DNA from: Actinomycetes bacterium | GTDB taxonomy: Bacteria; Actinomycetota; Acidimicrobiia; Acidimicrobiales; Acidimicrobiaceae | Assembly (NCBI GenBank): GCA_021822605.1 | Contig: JAKAQL010000003.1 | Span: 29,609 to 93,608 of the forward strand | Reading direction: 5' to 3' | DNA length: 64,000 nt | In this document: positions 26,743 to 36,348 of the stretch, piece after piece | Layout: every line of letters starts with the position of its first letter | Numbering within the stretch: position 1 is the first letter of the stretch | Made by a program: the position numbers and the translations under genes | Notes under the pieces: generated by a model | Databases searched by the model: none | What the model saw: the letters and a program-made list of their open reading frames with translations, nothing else | Told to the model about the DNA's origin: nothing

Positions 26743-27004
26743 CGGAATCATCGTCGAACTGCTAGAGCTTTATGTTATCGTCATTGTGCTCTATGTGGTG
26801 ATGACGTGGTTCCCGGTAACGAACCCGGGTGGGCCGATGGATCGTTTTCGCTATTTGCTCACTCGCTTGTCGGAGCCAGTTTTGAATCCAATTCGTAGAT
26901 TGATACCTTCGGTGGGTGGAAGCTCGATTCGTTTTGACTTCGCACCGCTCATCGTGATTTTGCTGATCGAGCTGATCATCATTCCGATCGTCAGCCGGAT
27001 CTAA
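26732..27004 (+). CDS. YggT-family membrane protein
   Basis: 90 aa from ATG 26732 (TTG 26723 in frame). Two membrane helices flank the family motif SEPVLNPIRRLIPSVGG. YggT proteins sit between sepF and divIVA in many Gram-positive dcw clusters; the role is unknown, with links to division and osmotic tolerance. It overlaps the end of sepF by 11 bp. Confidence 0.9.
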   Translation: MGLSGIIVELLELYVIVIVLYVVMTWFPVTNPGGPMDRFRYLLTRLSEPVLNPIRRLIPSVGGSSIRFDFAPLIVILLIELIIIPIVSRI

Positions 27005-27092
27005 GGTTGGAGCTAGCGCTCGTCGATGTATGACGTGGGCGCTAGTTGATTTCGCTAGAGCAATGGTGTATGGGCTCGTAAGGGAGGGTGCT

Positions 27093-27905
27093 GTGGACGG
27101 AAGTGCAGTCGATGCTCAAAAGATTCGCGAGGTTGAGTTTCGCGAGCGCATGAGAGGTTATCACCAAGAGGATGTCGACGAGTTTCTTGAGCAGGTAGCC
27201 AAAGGTGTTGAGGTTCTCGAGAACCAACTCACGCAGGCGCGTGAGGAGCTTGCTCGCCTCAAGGCGAATCCTCCCGTGAACGCTAGCAGTGGCCCACCAG
27301 CTGGAGAGTTCGGCGATGATGTCATTCAAAGGACGTTGATCGTGGCACAGAAGGCGGCTGATCAGCTGAGAACTGATGCCGAAAAGGAGGCGCGGGAGAT
27401 TCGTGCAGAAGCTCAGCGACAGGCTGAGCGTATCTTGGCTGAGGCCAGGACGACTTCAAGGCTGATCGAAGAGGAGCGCCGCAAGAATTTGCTCGAGGAA
27501 CTGACCCAGTTGGAGGGAGAGTTCGCTCGTCGGCAGGAGCAGTTGGCCAACATCGTCAACCGTGACCGGGCGGTTCGTCAACGGATCACCGATGAGATCG
27601 GTGGACTGCTCTCGCTAGTGCGCGCCGCCGAGGTGCCCACATCCGAATCCCTTGCACCAACACCAGCGTTAGGAAGTCTCCACTCTGGTGAGATCGAAGA
27701 AGCCGTACCGGCAGCCTCCACGCCTGCTGATGAGGTAAAGGTCGCTGATGCCGAACAGGTGGATGCCATCGGTCGATTCAACCTTGCCGACGAGCAACCC
27801 TACCCCGAGGAGCAGCGGCCGGTTCAGGAGTTCGTATTCGGTCATGACATCAGCGCTGAGGCTGGCGATGATGAACCGTTCATGCTGTGGCGCCAAGACG
27901 ACTGA
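27093..27905 (+). CDS. divIVA: DivIVA/Wag31-like polar growth protein
   Basis: 270 aa from GTG 27093, selected because AGGGAGG lies five bases upstream; the frame is open to 27030. The DivIVA membrane-binding start is recognisable (VEFRERMRGYHQEDVDEFLEQ in two runs), followed by a long coiled-coil to about residue 185 with a Pro/Gly break near 72-85, then an acidic disordered tail. In actinobacteria Wag31 marks the growing pole. Last gene of the plus-strand dcw run. Confidence 0.9.
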   Translation: MDGSAVDAQKIREVEFRERMRGYHQEDVDEFLEQVAKGVEVLENQLTQAREELARLKANPPVNASSGPPAGEFGDDVIQRTLIVAQKAADQLRTDAEKEAREIRAEAQRQAERILAEARTTSRLIEEERRKNLLEELTQLEGEFARRQEQLANIVNRDRAVRQRITDEIGGLLSLVRAAEVPTSESLAPTPALGSLHSGEIEEAVPAASTPADEVKVADAEQVDAIGRFNLADEQPYPEEQRPVQEFVFGHDISAEAGDDEPFMLWRQDD

Positions 27906-28115
27906 GGGTCGTAGGTACGATTCGACAAGCTGGTGAGTAGCGCATGCTCCGGCGATTGATGGCGGCCGATCTGGGACGACACGCAACTCGGTGGGAGTCG
28001 CGCGATCGGATCTGAGGCCGGGGTGATCTGTTGGTGTCGACTCTTTGAGTGGTGTGGGTTATGCCAGCAGATGGTATGGCGCGACGGAGGCACGGTTTAG
28101 TCTTCGCTGTTGCTG

Positions 28116-28131
28116 GGTGCCTACGGGCACC
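28116..28131. terminator. Stable hairpin with UACG tetraloop between convergent genes
   Basis: GGTGCC-TACG-GGCACC (28116-28131) would fold with a C(UACG)G loop, one of the exceptionally stable UNCG tetraloops. It lies 210 bp past divIVA and just beyond the end of the convergent oxidoreductase gene. No U-tract follows on either strand, so a terminator role is only plausible. Confidence 0.4.
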
Positions 28132-28154
28132 TGCATGCGAGCATGACCATGAGG

Positions 28155-29129
28155 TCAGGTTTGTGTTAGTGATGACTGAGCGAGCTCGTTGATCCGAAGG
28201 AGGAGACGGGCAAGCTTTCGTGATTCGGCGAGGTTCCACGTGGGTTCGCATCCGTGAGAGAAGGCTTCGAAGACCTCATCGACCATAGCTTGGTACGGGT
28301 CACGGCCGACAGCCTCGTAGGTAACAACCTCGCCTGCGGTCGCTACCGTCCAGGTCGTGTCGTCGACTCCAGGAGTACAGGTGCGATCCATCTCGATCGT
28401 CGCTTCGCGCGTCAGTATGCGTAGAGCTTGCGATTCGCCGGTGACGAAGGAGGTAGTGAAGTGTGCACCTGCGTCACCCTCGTAGGCCAAGAGGGCCCGC
28501 ATCGTGAGATCCACTGGGTGTTCACCCTGGCTCCAGGCCGCGTGGGTCCAGATTTGGTAGGGCTCTGCACCGAGGAGCGAGACGATAGGGTACAGAGCAT
28601 AGATCCCGACATCGAGGAGTGAGCCCCCGCCACGAGTTGAGTCGAGGCGATATCCGCCAAGAGGGATCAGCGTACCGGCGAAGGTCGTCTCTATAGAGAC
28701 GACAGCACCAAACATACCCGAGGAGACCTGACTAAGGGCAGCACGCAGTCGCGGATGGTAGGAGCTCATAAAGGCCTCGGTGACCAATCGATCGGTGTTG
28801 GCAAGGAGATGTTCGAGCTGTGCATAATCAGAGTCGGCTAGGAACATCGGTTTTTCGCAGAGCACATGCTTGCCAGCCAGTAAGGCTTTCTCGAGGTAGG
28901 CGAGATGAAGATCGTTGGGGAGTGGCAGATAGACGGCGTCAACGTTCGGGTCAGCGAGCAGGGATTCATAGGTGGGATAATGGATCTCCTCACTGCTGAG
29001 CACCTGCGTCGCAGTGGCAGTCGATCGGGTTGTTCCACCGAGAAATTCGACCCATGGTGATCGTCGCAGAGCAGGAATAACCCCCACGCGCGCAACGTAA
29101 CTACCAAGACCGCAGACGGCGACCCTCAA
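28155..29129 (-). CDS. Gfo/Idh/MocA-family oxidoreductase
   Basis: 324 aa. N-terminal Rossmann fold (VAVCGLGSYVARVG), the family EKP motif (GKHVLCEKPM) and the C-terminal alpha/beta domain with GGGSLLDVGIYALYP, the typical DxGxH-like segment with Tyr in place of His. Members oxidise or reduce sugars and related compounds with NAD(P). The start is TTG, overlapping the stop of the upstream homologue (TTGA), so the two form an operon. Substrate unknown. Confidence 0.85.
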   Translation of the reverse strand: MRVAVCGLGSYVARVGVIPALRRSPWVEFLGGTTRSTATATQVLSSEEIHYPTYESLLADPNVDAVYLPLPNDLHLAYLEKALLAGKHVLCEKPMFLADSDYAQLEHLLANTDRLVTEAFMSSYHPRLRAALSQVSSGMFGAVVSIETTFAGTLIPLGGYRLDSTRGGGSLLDVGIYALYPIVSLLGAEPYQIWTHAAWSQGEHPVDLTMRALLAYEGDAGAHFTTSFVTGESQALRILTREATIEMDRTCTPGVDDTTWTVATAGEVVTYEAVGRDPYQAMVDEVFEAFSHGCEPTWNLAESRKLARLLLRINELAQSSLTQT

Positions 29130-30745
29130 CGTGGCGTGAGGGTCTGTAGATTGCCGAATTCGCCTGAGCGGTGAGCCAGTTCAAGGACGCCGATGACGTC
29201 GCGTACCTGGTTGGTTTGTACCGCAAGTGGTGTTCCGACGAAGAAGTGGTCGGCGAGGTCACGGTGAAAGCCAAATTGCTCGGGAGCCAGCAGCTCTGGT
29301 TCGTAGTGACTCAGTTGTCCTGGCCCCTCATAGAGCGCGATCTTCAGGGAGACGGGCGCCTCTGCATAGTGGTAGCGATCAACTTGGTAGCCGGTCACCG
29401 GCATCACTCGAGGCTGCTCAAAGGGTGCATAGTTGCCGATGATCGTCCCCTCCGTGCCCTGAACGTAGAACTTTGGTCGTCGAAATCCGTCCAGTTCACT
29501 CTGGAAGAAGGTAGCCTCCCTCCCGCCGCTGAACTGGAGATGAATCCGTAGTTGATCGAGGTTCGTCATCTCGTGCCAACGGCGCTTCTGTCCAAAGGCA
29601 TAGACGCGCTCGGGCGCTCCGCCATAGAGTTGATGAATCCAGTCGATGTGATGGGCTCCCCAGTCGTAGGCGAGGCCTCCGGAGACCTCCGTATCGGAGT
29701 GCCAGGCACGGCATGGATGGTCAAAGCCCCCTACGGAGGTCTCAATGTTGAAGACCTCTCCGATCACTCCACTATCGAGAAGGCTCACCAAGGTGCGGTA
29801 GTCCTGGTCCCAGCGGCGGTTTTGGTGAACCGTGAGGACCCTCTCGTTGTTGTCAGCTATGTCGATGAGCTTGTCGGCCTCATCGGTGGTCAGACAAAGG
29901 GGCTTTTCGACCACCACATGTTTGCCCGCTTCGAGTGCTTGTAGTGCGAGGTCGAAGTGGGTGTTGGGTGGCGTGGCAATGACGACGATGTCGGAGATTG
30001 CATCTCGGAACAGGTCGCTTGCCAAGCGATAGCCAGTCAGGTCAGGAAAATCCTGCCTGGCCTGAGCGATCCGGGAAGGATCGGCATCCACGGCGCTGAC
30101 GAGCCGAAGCCCTGGGGTCTCCTGGGCACCAGTCCCGTGGTAAAGGCCCATGCCACCATAGGGACCATAGCCAACTATGCCGATACCGAGGTGGTCGCGC
30201 TTTACTCGAGGAGCCGAGGCGACGAGCAGCTCCATGCAGCGGTGCTGCCATGAGTGTGGGGTTGCGAGGGCCTCTAGGTCGAGGCCGATGATCGTCAGCT
30301 GACCCTTGCCCAGCGCTTGCTGGCTGGCAACAGCATACTCTTTGAGCGCGATATTGACCGTCATGAGCGTCGTGGCCTCTCTGGGCGGCAGGAAAGCATT
30401 GACCGATGTGCGGATTGCAAACTCGTTAGGTGTTCGAGCCAGTGGGGGGAAGGATTGGTTGGGAGTGATCATCCATTCGCCTCGTGGGCCGGCAACCTGA
30501 TGGCGATATCCGGGCAGTGAGCGGAGAACCTCAGCGCTATTTGCTGCATTGATGAGAATGAATACTCTGGCACCGTCGTGGATCGTGCTGAGTAGCTGCG
30601 GTGTGATCTTCTCCGGTTCGATCAGCAAGGTGGATTGATCGACGGGAAGAGGACCGTGCGGGGATTCGGACACCTGGATACTGCCTCCCCAAGCCGCTCG
30701 TTCCAACAGTTCTGCTGTCGATCGCCGGTCTGGTGACACCTTCAT
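29126..30745 (-). CDS. ThuA-like/Gfo-Idh-MocA fusion oxidoreductase
   Basis: 539 aa, about 190 longer than a normal family member. Residues about 185-539 are a complete Gfo/Idh/MocA enzyme (GIGIVGYGPYGGMG at 187-200, EKP at 280-282, and a GGLAYDWGAHHIDW motif with the catalytic His). The first ~180 residues resemble a class-I amidotransferase/ThuA-type flavodoxin fold (ARVFILINAANSAEVL ... GQLTIIGLDLEALATP), an assignment made by eye and tentative. ThuA and Gfo/Idh/MocA genes are often neighbours in sugar pathways; here they seem joined. GAGAGGA precedes the ATG. Confidence 0.8.
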   Translation of the reverse strand: MKVSPDRRSTAELLERAAWGGSIQVSESPHGPLPVDQSTLLIEPEKITPQLLSTIHDGARVFILINAANSAEVLRSLPGYRHQVAGPRGEWMITPNQSFPPLARTPNEFAIRTSVNAFLPPREATTLMTVNIALKEYAVASQQALGKGQLTIIGLDLEALATPHSWQHRCMELLVASAPRVKRDHLGIGIVGYGPYGGMGLYHGTGAQETPGLRLVSAVDADPSRIAQARQDFPDLTGYRLASDLFRDAISDIVVIATPPNTHFDLALQALEAGKHVVVEKPLCLTTDEADKLIDIADNNERVLTVHQNRRWDQDYRTLVSLLDSGVIGEVFNIETSVGGFDHPCRAWHSDTEVSGGLAYDWGAHHIDWIHQLYGGAPERVYAFGQKRRWHEMTNLDQLRIHLQFSGGREATFFQSELDGFRRPKFYVQGTEGTIIGNYAPFEQPRVMPVTGYQVDRYHYAEAPVSLKIALYEGPGQLSHYEPELLAPEQFGFHRDLADHFFVGTPLAVQTNQVRDVIGVLELAHRSGEFGNLQTLTPR

Positions 30746-30801
30746 GGAATTGTCCTCTCAGTAGTTGATTCTGGCACTTGAGGATGTCAACGTCGATGGG
30801 G

Positions 30802-30834
30802 CAAAAAGGCTTCCCGAGGAATCCCGGGAAGCCT
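30802..30834 (-). terminator. Rho-independent terminator of ileS
   Basis: On the minus strand AGGCTTCCCG, an 8-base loop and CGGGAAGCCT form a perfect 10-bp stem followed at once by TTTTTGCC. It lies 28 bp past the ileS stop and 57 bp before the next gene on the same strand, so the oxidoreductase pair has its own transcript. Confidence 0.9.
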
Positions 30835-30861
30835 CCTCAAATGGTTCCTACACCTGCTCTG

Positions 30862-33800
30862 TTAGGCCCCAGCCAAGGCGAGCGTGCTGGTGATCACAAT
30901 GGTCAGTCCATCGAGTTCGAGGGTGGTAGCACCCGGCGGTGTAGCAGCTTCACGGAGGACCTCGAGCGTGGTCGCCAAGGTCTGGCTGGTGATGTCGGCT
31001 CCATGTTCCCCGAGCGCCTTGATGAGCCGGTGCTGGGGATCGGCAACACCGATGGATAGGCTAATCCGATCGGTTACGTCGTAGCCTGAGTCCTTGCGGT
31101 GTTGTTGAATTGCTCGGATAAGATCGCGGGCGATTCCCTCGAGTTCGAGTGCCTCGTCAGTCACGAGATCCAGTGCCACAACGGTAGATCGATCGCTTAG
31201 TACCCGCATAGAGCCTGGGTCAACTGGTTCAAGCGTGAGCGAATACTCGCCTTCTTGAAGGCGTACGCCAGCTACCAACGGGTGGTCGTCGTCCATGGTG
31301 TACTCGCCCTCTCGAATGGCTCGAATCACCTGTTGGGTTGCGGCCCCGATCCGTGGACCCAGTAGCGCTGGGTTGACGTTGAGTCGCTGGTGGGCGAAGC
31401 GACCGAAATCGTCGGTGAAGTGTACCATTTTCACGTTGGTCTCCGCCTCAATGAGGTCGATGTAAGGTGAGAGATCTCGGTCAACCAGACTTGCGATGGT
31501 GACCGAGCGTAGCGGGAGGCGTGCCCGGAGGCCGGTCGCCTTCCTGATACTGTGGACTTGCGAGCAGATCTCGCGAACCAACTCCATCTCCTCCACGAGC
31601 TGGGGATTGCTTACCCCGAGCGAAACAGCCGAGGGCCAGTCGGCGAGATGCACGCTCCGCGCTCCGGTCAGCGACCGGTAGAGGTGTTCACTTAACATGG
31701 GGAGGAGTGGCGCGGACAGTGTTGCAAGGGTCTCCAAAACGGTATGAAGCGTATTGTAGGCCTGCGCTTTGCTGAGGTCGATGTCGGGTGTAGTGCCTTT
31801 GGCTGCCCAAAAACGGTCGCGACTGCGTCGAATATACCAGTTGTTTAAGGCATCAAGGAACTCCTCGATGCTGCTGGTGGCTCGCGAGAGATCGAAGCGA
31901 TCGAGAGCATCAGTGACTTCGGTGGTGAGCTGGTGGCTCTTGGCGAGGATGTAGCGGTCGAGCAACTGATCGGAGGTGGGGTCGAAGTGTCCCCGGGTTC
32001 CGTCTGCCCCAGCATAGAGGGTCAAGAACGAGAACGCATTCCAGATCGGGTTGATGACGCGCTTGACGGTGTCGAACATGGCCTGACGTTCCAGGATCAT
32101 CTCTTGTCCGCGAAGGACCGGTGACGAAAGCAAGAACCAGCGCATAGCATCCGCACCGATCTCTTCGAAGACCTCCCATGGGTCCGGAAAGTTCCGGAGA
32201 CGCTTGGAGAGCTTGCGGCCGTCGTTGCCGAGGAGGATGCCGTGGGCCATGCAGTGTTTAAAGGGCGGCGAGTCAAAGAGTCCGACGGAGAGTACATGCA
32301 GGGTGTAGAACCAACCACGTGTTTGTCCGATGAATTCGACGATGAAGTCAGCGGGAAAGTTATCCTCAAACGCCTCGCGATGTTCGAAAGGATAGTGCAG
32401 TTGCGCAAACGGCATCGAACCCGACTCGAACCAGCAGTCGAGTACATCAGGCACGCGTCGCATCATTGATCGACCAGAGGGATCATCAGGGTTGGGGCGC
32501 ACCAGTTCGTCAATATCGGGGCGATGTAGGTCAGCGGGGCGAACGCCGAAGTCCGCCTCGATCTCATCGAGTGATCCATAGACATCGATCCGTGGATGAC
32601 GAGGGTCGTCGCTCTTCCAGACAGGGATGGGGGAACCCCAATAGCGGTTGCGGGTGATGGACCAATCACGTGCACCCTCCAACCACTTCCCAAAAGCACC
32701 ATTCTTCACATGCTCAGGGACCCACTCGATCTCTTGGTTGAGTTCGAGCAGGCGAGTTTTAATGGCGGTCACGTCGACGAACCAGGAGCTGACCGCCTTG
32801 TAGATCAATGGTGTATCGGTCCGCCAGCAGTGCGGGTAACTGTGTTCGTAGGCCTTGGCCTCGATCAGGGCGTGCTGTTGGTCGAGGTAGGCTTTGATGG
32901 ACTCGTTGGCCTCAAAGACTTGCGTGCCCTCATACCAACTCACTTCGTGCGTGTAACGGCCCTTTTCGTCGACTGGACAGACTACCTCGATCCCAGCGGT
33001 TGCACAGGCTTGCTGGTCCTCTTCGCCAAAACCTGGTGCCATCTGTACGATCCCCGTCCCCTCGTCGATGGTCACGAAAGCACCCTCGATGACGCGAAAG
33101 GCGTTCTCCACATCGGAGAAGAAGGGGAAGAGTGGGGCAAAGGAGCGACCCAAGAGACGCTCTCCTGAGACGGTTCCGAGCACCTGGGGATTGGGAAAGC
33201 GGTCCTGATACGTCACGAGTCGATCAGCAGCCATCACGAAGACACGGGGGTCATCCTCATCGCGAAAGAGCACGTATTGGATGTCTGATCGCACGGCGAG
33301 AGCAAGGTTTGAGGGCAAGGTCCATGGTGTCGTCGTCCACGCAAGGAGGTAGAGCTCTCCGTCGAGGGCAGGAAGATCCTCTGGTCCTCTCGCATGGCCA
33401 CTGGCGGGAAGGTGGAAGGCCACCGTGATGGCTGGATCGATGCGAGGGCGGTAAGAGTCATCCTGGCGAGTCTCGAAGTTGGATAGAGGCGTCTCGCACT
33501 CCCAGCAATAGGGGAGGACACGGTAGTTCTCATAGACGAGACCCTTCTCATGCAGGCGTTTGAAGGCCCAGATCACCGATTCCATAAAACTGATGTCCAT
33601 CGTCTTGTACGAGTCGATAAAGTCAACCCAGCGGGCTTGTCTGGTTACATAACGAAACCAGTCATCGGTGGTGCGCTGGACGAGTGATCGGCAGTGGTCG
33701 TTGAAGCGATCGATGCCGAGTTGTTCGACCTCATCGCGACCGCTCACCCCGAGTTCCTTCTCGGCCGCCATCTCGGCGGGAAGGCCATGACAGTCCCATC

Positions 33801-34080
33801 CAAAACGTCGTTCGACAACCCTACCCTTCATGGTCTGGTAGCGCGGGATGGCATCCTTGACAAACCCGGTGAGCAGGTGGCCATAGTGAGGAGATCCGTT
33901 GGCAAACGGGGGACCATCGTAGAAGACGAAGGCCTTGCCATTACTGGCTCGCCGCTGGGCAATTGAAGACCGAAACGTATCATCTTGCTCCCAAAAAGCG
34001 AGAATCTCATGCTCAAGCTCCGGCAGGTTGAGGGCACCAGGCTGATGTGGATAGGAGTTCGTTTCTTTGCGGTCGCTCAT
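30862..34080 (-). CDS. ileS: Isoleucyl-tRNA synthetase, class-2 (eukaryote-like) type
   Basis: 1072 aa. The HIGH motif is HYGH (65-68, within NGSPHYGHLLTGFVKD) and KMSKS is KLSKR (623-627, GRKLSKRLRNFPDP). Both variants, and the length, are those of the eukaryote-like IleS2 group, which is known for low sensitivity to mupirocin. The editing domain (TPWTLPSNLA, GTGIVQMAPGFGEEDQ) is intact. The gene runs against its neighbours dksA-lspA-rluD and the dcw run. No T-box element was found in the 200 bp upstream, and no clear ribosome site precedes the ATG. Confidence 0.95.
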   Translation of the reverse strand: MSDRKETNSYPHQPGALNLPELEHEILAFWEQDDTFRSSIAQRRASNGKAFVFYDGPPFANGSPHYGHLLTGFVKDAIPRYQTMKGRVVERRFGWDCHGLPAEMAAEKELGVSGRDEVEQLGIDRFNDHCRSLVQRTTDDWFRYVTRQARWVDFIDSYKTMDISFMESVIWAFKRLHEKGLVYENYRVLPYCWECETPLSNFETRQDDSYRPRIDPAITVAFHLPASGHARGPEDLPALDGELYLLAWTTTPWTLPSNLALAVRSDIQYVLFRDEDDPRVFVMAADRLVTYQDRFPNPQVLGTVSGERLLGRSFAPLFPFFSDVENAFRVIEGAFVTIDEGTGIVQMAPGFGEEDQQACATAGIEVVCPVDEKGRYTHEVSWYEGTQVFEANESIKAYLDQQHALIEAKAYEHSYPHCWRTDTPLIYKAVSSWFVDVTAIKTRLLELNQEIEWVPEHVKNGAFGKWLEGARDWSITRNRYWGSPIPVWKSDDPRHPRIDVYGSLDEIEADFGVRPADLHRPDIDELVRPNPDDPSGRSMMRRVPDVLDCWFESGSMPFAQLHYPFEHREAFEDNFPADFIVEFIGQTRGWFYTLHVLSVGLFDSPPFKHCMAHGILLGNDGRKLSKRLRNFPDPWEVFEEIGADAMRWFLLSSPVLRGQEMILERQAMFDTVKRVINPIWNAFSFLTLYAGADGTRGHFDPTSDQLLDRYILAKSHQLTTEVTDALDRFDLSRATSSIEEFLDALNNWYIRRSRDRFWAAKGTTPDIDLSKAQAYNTLHTVLETLATLSAPLLPMLSEHLYRSLTGARSVHLADWPSAVSLGVSNPQLVEEMELVREICSQVHSIRKATGLRARLPLRSVTIASLVDRDLSPYIDLIEAETNVKMVHFTDDFGRFAHQRLNVNPALLGPRIGAATQQVIRAIREGEYTMDDDHPLVAGVRLQEGEYSLTLEPVDPGSMRVLSDRSTVVALDLVTDEALELEGIARDLIRAIQQHRKDSGYDVTDRISLSIGVADPQHRLIKALGEHGADITSQTLATTLEVLREAATPPGATTLELDGLTIVITSTLALAGA

Positions 34081-34284
34081 GTATTTACGCTAGTCGGCAG
34101 GATGAAGTGGTCTGATCGTGGCCCATGTTCGAGCTCGCTCGCTCAGCCGCTCAGCCGATCGCCGACCTCGGAGATGCAAAGGGTTGGTTGAGGTCTGCCG
34201 CTTGTCGGTTATCTGCGGCTAGAGTAGAGCGATTCAAATGGGCAGTACGATGGTCGGCGCTATCGTGCTCCGTAATAGATTGGA

Positions 34285-34752
34285 ATGACGATGGCGAAGA
34301 CGACGCAAGAGCAGAGCGATTCTATTGATCCCGTCGAGGCATACCTCAATTTGGACGATGAGACATTAGAGAACCTGAGTGATGATGACTTTCTCGCCCA
34401 GCAACGGCTCCTTCTCGAGACGGAGCGTTCACACTACAGCGAGCAGGCAGCCCAACTGCAGGCAGAAGCAGACAGCATGGTGCAAAATAACGAGCCTGCT
34501 GAAGTCCAATTCGATGAGGAGTCTGGAGAAGGGGGCACCACCGCCATCGATCGGGAGCGGGATCTCGCACTGGCGGGGTCTGCCCTCGCAGCGATCGAGG
34601 AGGTTGATCTAGCGCTGAGGAAAATGGACCGCGGTGTCTACGGACTCTGTGAGAGCTGCAAGCAACCGATCCCTCGCGCGAGACTCCGAGCACTCCCCTT
34701 TGCGCGACTCTGCGTGCGTTGCAAAGAAGGTGGTTTGCCGCGAAATCGATGA
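34285..34752 (+). CDS. DksA/TraR-family zinc-finger protein
   Basis: 155 aa. The N-terminal ~90 residues are acidic and helical, with an insertion [12 protein letters not shown]; the C-terminal part carries the DksA zinc finger with CESC and CVRC pairs ([20 protein letters not shown]). DksA binds the RNA polymerase secondary channel; actinobacterial members such as RbpA-independent TraR-like proteins are little studied. ATG 34285 or 34291. Overlaps lspA by 4 bp (ATGA). Confidence 0.88.
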   Translation: MTMAKTTQEQSDSIDPVEAYLNLDDETLENLSDDDFLAQQRLLLETERSHYSEQAAQLQAEADSMVQNNEPAEVQFDEESGEGGTTAIDRERDLALAGSALAAIEEVDLALRKMDRGVYGLCESCKQPIPRARLRALPFARLCVRCKEGGLPRNR

Positions 34753-35222
34753 CAAGCCTTCGATCGCGCTCACTGACAGTCGCCTCGTTGGTGGCGTCGG
34801 TCATTTTGGTCGACCAAGTCACCAAGACATGGGCTGAGAATGCCCTACGATCAGGGCCAATCGACATTCTTGGTCCGATTAAGCTCGAGCTCACGTTCAA
34901 CTCAGGGTTTTCATTCTCCATCGGTGAGGGTCACCCACTGTTGATCACCGTTGGCGCTATAGTCATCGCCGTCGCCGTTGGTGCCTACGCGTTGATGACA
35001 CCGTCGCGCCTCAAACGCATAGCAGCCTCCCTCGTCACCGGTGGGGCGCTTGGCAACTTATCGGATAGGCTTTTTCGGCATAACCACGGGGCGGTGATTG
35101 ATTTCATACGATTTCCACATTGGCCCATCTTCAACCTCGCCGACTCCGCGATCACGGTGGGTGTTGTTCTCCTTCTGATCGCTGGAGTACTCGAGGGACG
35201 GCATGAACGCTCTCAACATTGA
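34749..35222 (+). CDS. lspA: Lipoprotein signal peptidase II
   Basis: 157 aa from ATG 34749, overlapping the dksA-like stop. Four membrane helices; the two catalytic aspartates are D106 (LGNLSDRLF) and D132 (FNLADS). NSGFSFSI corresponds to the family NxGxAFS/F loop, with Phe in place of the usual Ala. It cleaves prolipoproteins after lipid modification. The pair lspA-rluD is conserved in many bacteria. Confidence 0.93.
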   Translation: MTSLRSRSLTVASLVASVILVDQVTKTWAENALRSGPIDILGPIKLELTFNSGFSFSIGEGHPLLITVGAIVIAVAVGAYALMTPSRLKRIAASLVTGGALGNLSDRLFRHNHGAVIDFIRFPHWPIFNLADSAITVGVVLLLIAGVLEGRHERSQH

Positions 35223-36120
35223 GGTAGGCGACACGCTCACGCAGGAACGTCTTGATAGAGCGGTCTCTGTGGCTGGCGACGTCTCCCGTTCGATTGCAGG
35301 TCGAATGATCGATGAAGGACTGGTATCGGTCAATGGTCGCGTTCTGCGCGATAAGTCGTATCGGCTCGGCCACGGAGATCGGCTCGCAATCGATCTCATC
35401 CAGGCTGCACAACAGCAGCGACCCTCTATCCCACTGCCACTTCTTTACTTCGATGAGGCGATGTTCGTGGTGGACAAGCCAGCCGGCGTTATTGTGCATG
35501 CGACCACTACCACCGACCCCACGGCGACTCTGGCAAGCGCGGTGGTGGCATTGGATCCGGCGGTAGCTGCGGTAGGTGATGAACCATCGTTGCGACCCGG
35601 GATCTACCAGCGTCTCGATAAGTCCACTTCAGGTGTGATGGGCGTGGCACGTACAGAGATCGCCTTCCGAGCCCTCAAAGAGCAGGTTGCCACCCACGCA
35701 ATGCAGCGTACCTATCGAGCCCTGGTCGGGGGCGAACTCGAAGAGGAGGAGGGTGTCGTCGATGCTCCCCTCGGTCGCGACCAGAGAAGCCGCACGCGTA
35801 TCGCCGTGATTGCGGAGGGGCGAAGGGCTGTGACTCGGTTTCGAGTGATTGAACGGTTCCTTGGCTACACGTATGTGGAACTCACGCTGGAGACGGGACG
35901 CACTCATCAGATTCGCGTACACATGAGCGCGATCGGGCATCCTCTCGTAGGGGACCAAGCCTATGGCGGTGAGACGAGGCTCTTGAAGGATCGTGTTTTT
36001 TTGCACTCCTTCAGGCTTGCTCTGACCCATCCACTCAGTGGGCTTCCCCTTGTGACCTATTCGGCACTGCCAGCCGAACTCGACCGAGTCCTCGACCTTG
36101 CCCGGTCAGCGACAGTGTGA
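35203..36120 (+). CDS. RluD-family 23S rRNA pseudouridine synthase
   Basis: 305 aa: an N-terminal S4 RNA-binding domain (about 14-65) and the RluA/RluD catalytic domain with D139 in [10 protein letters not shown], and the [10 protein letters not shown] motif near 225. The family converts uridines in large-subunit rRNA helix 69 or other sites; which site is not decidable here. ATG lies inside the end of lspA (20-bp overlap). Confidence 0.93.
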   Translation: MNALNIEVGDTLTQERLDRAVSVAGDVSRSIAGRMIDEGLVSVNGRVLRDKSYRLGHGDRLAIDLIQAAQQQRPSIPLPLLYFDEAMFVVDKPAGVIVHATTTTDPTATLASAVVALDPAVAAVGDEPSLRPGIYQRLDKSTSGVMGVARTEIAFRALKEQVATHAMQRTYRALVGGELEEEEGVVDAPLGRDQRSRTRIAVIAEGRRAVTRFRVIERFLGYTYVELTLETGRTHQIRVHMSAIGHPLVGDQAYGGETRLLKDRVFLHSFRLALTHPLSGLPLVTYSALPAELDRVLDLARSATV

Positions 36121-36163
36121 GTCCGGTGTAGAGACGGAAAGTCCCTTTTAGGGATGACATGAA

Positions 36164-36200
36164 GCCAGCCCCCTGATCTGCCGAGAAAACCTGGGCTGGC
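36164..36200. terminator. Weak stem-loop between convergent genes
   Basis: GCCAGCCC (36164-36171) and GGGCTGGC (36193-36200) can pair across a 21-base loop, 44 bp past the pseudouridine synthase stop and before the convergent sigma factor end. No U-tract is present; termination here is only possible. Confidence 0.35.
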
Positions 36201-36348
36201 GGCTGCTACTCCGCCGTCGCGGCCTCGAGGAGGGGATCGCGACGAAAGGCCGAACACCCTAACAAGTGATCAGCCTTTCGCTTAAGCTACGAACGAGCGA
36301 GTACGCACCCCGCAAAGAGCTGGCCGAACGGCGCGTCTGATCTGTCGG

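Noticed and set aside
28155..30745. Genomic island or mobile insertion containing the two Gfo/Idh/MocA genes
   Set aside because: No integrase, transposase, terminal repeats or target duplications, and base composition matches the flanks.
34081..34284. Possible T-box leader of ileS
   Set aside because: Actinobacterial ileS genes often have one, but no T-box core or antiterminator stem could be found in the 200 bp upstream on the minus strand.
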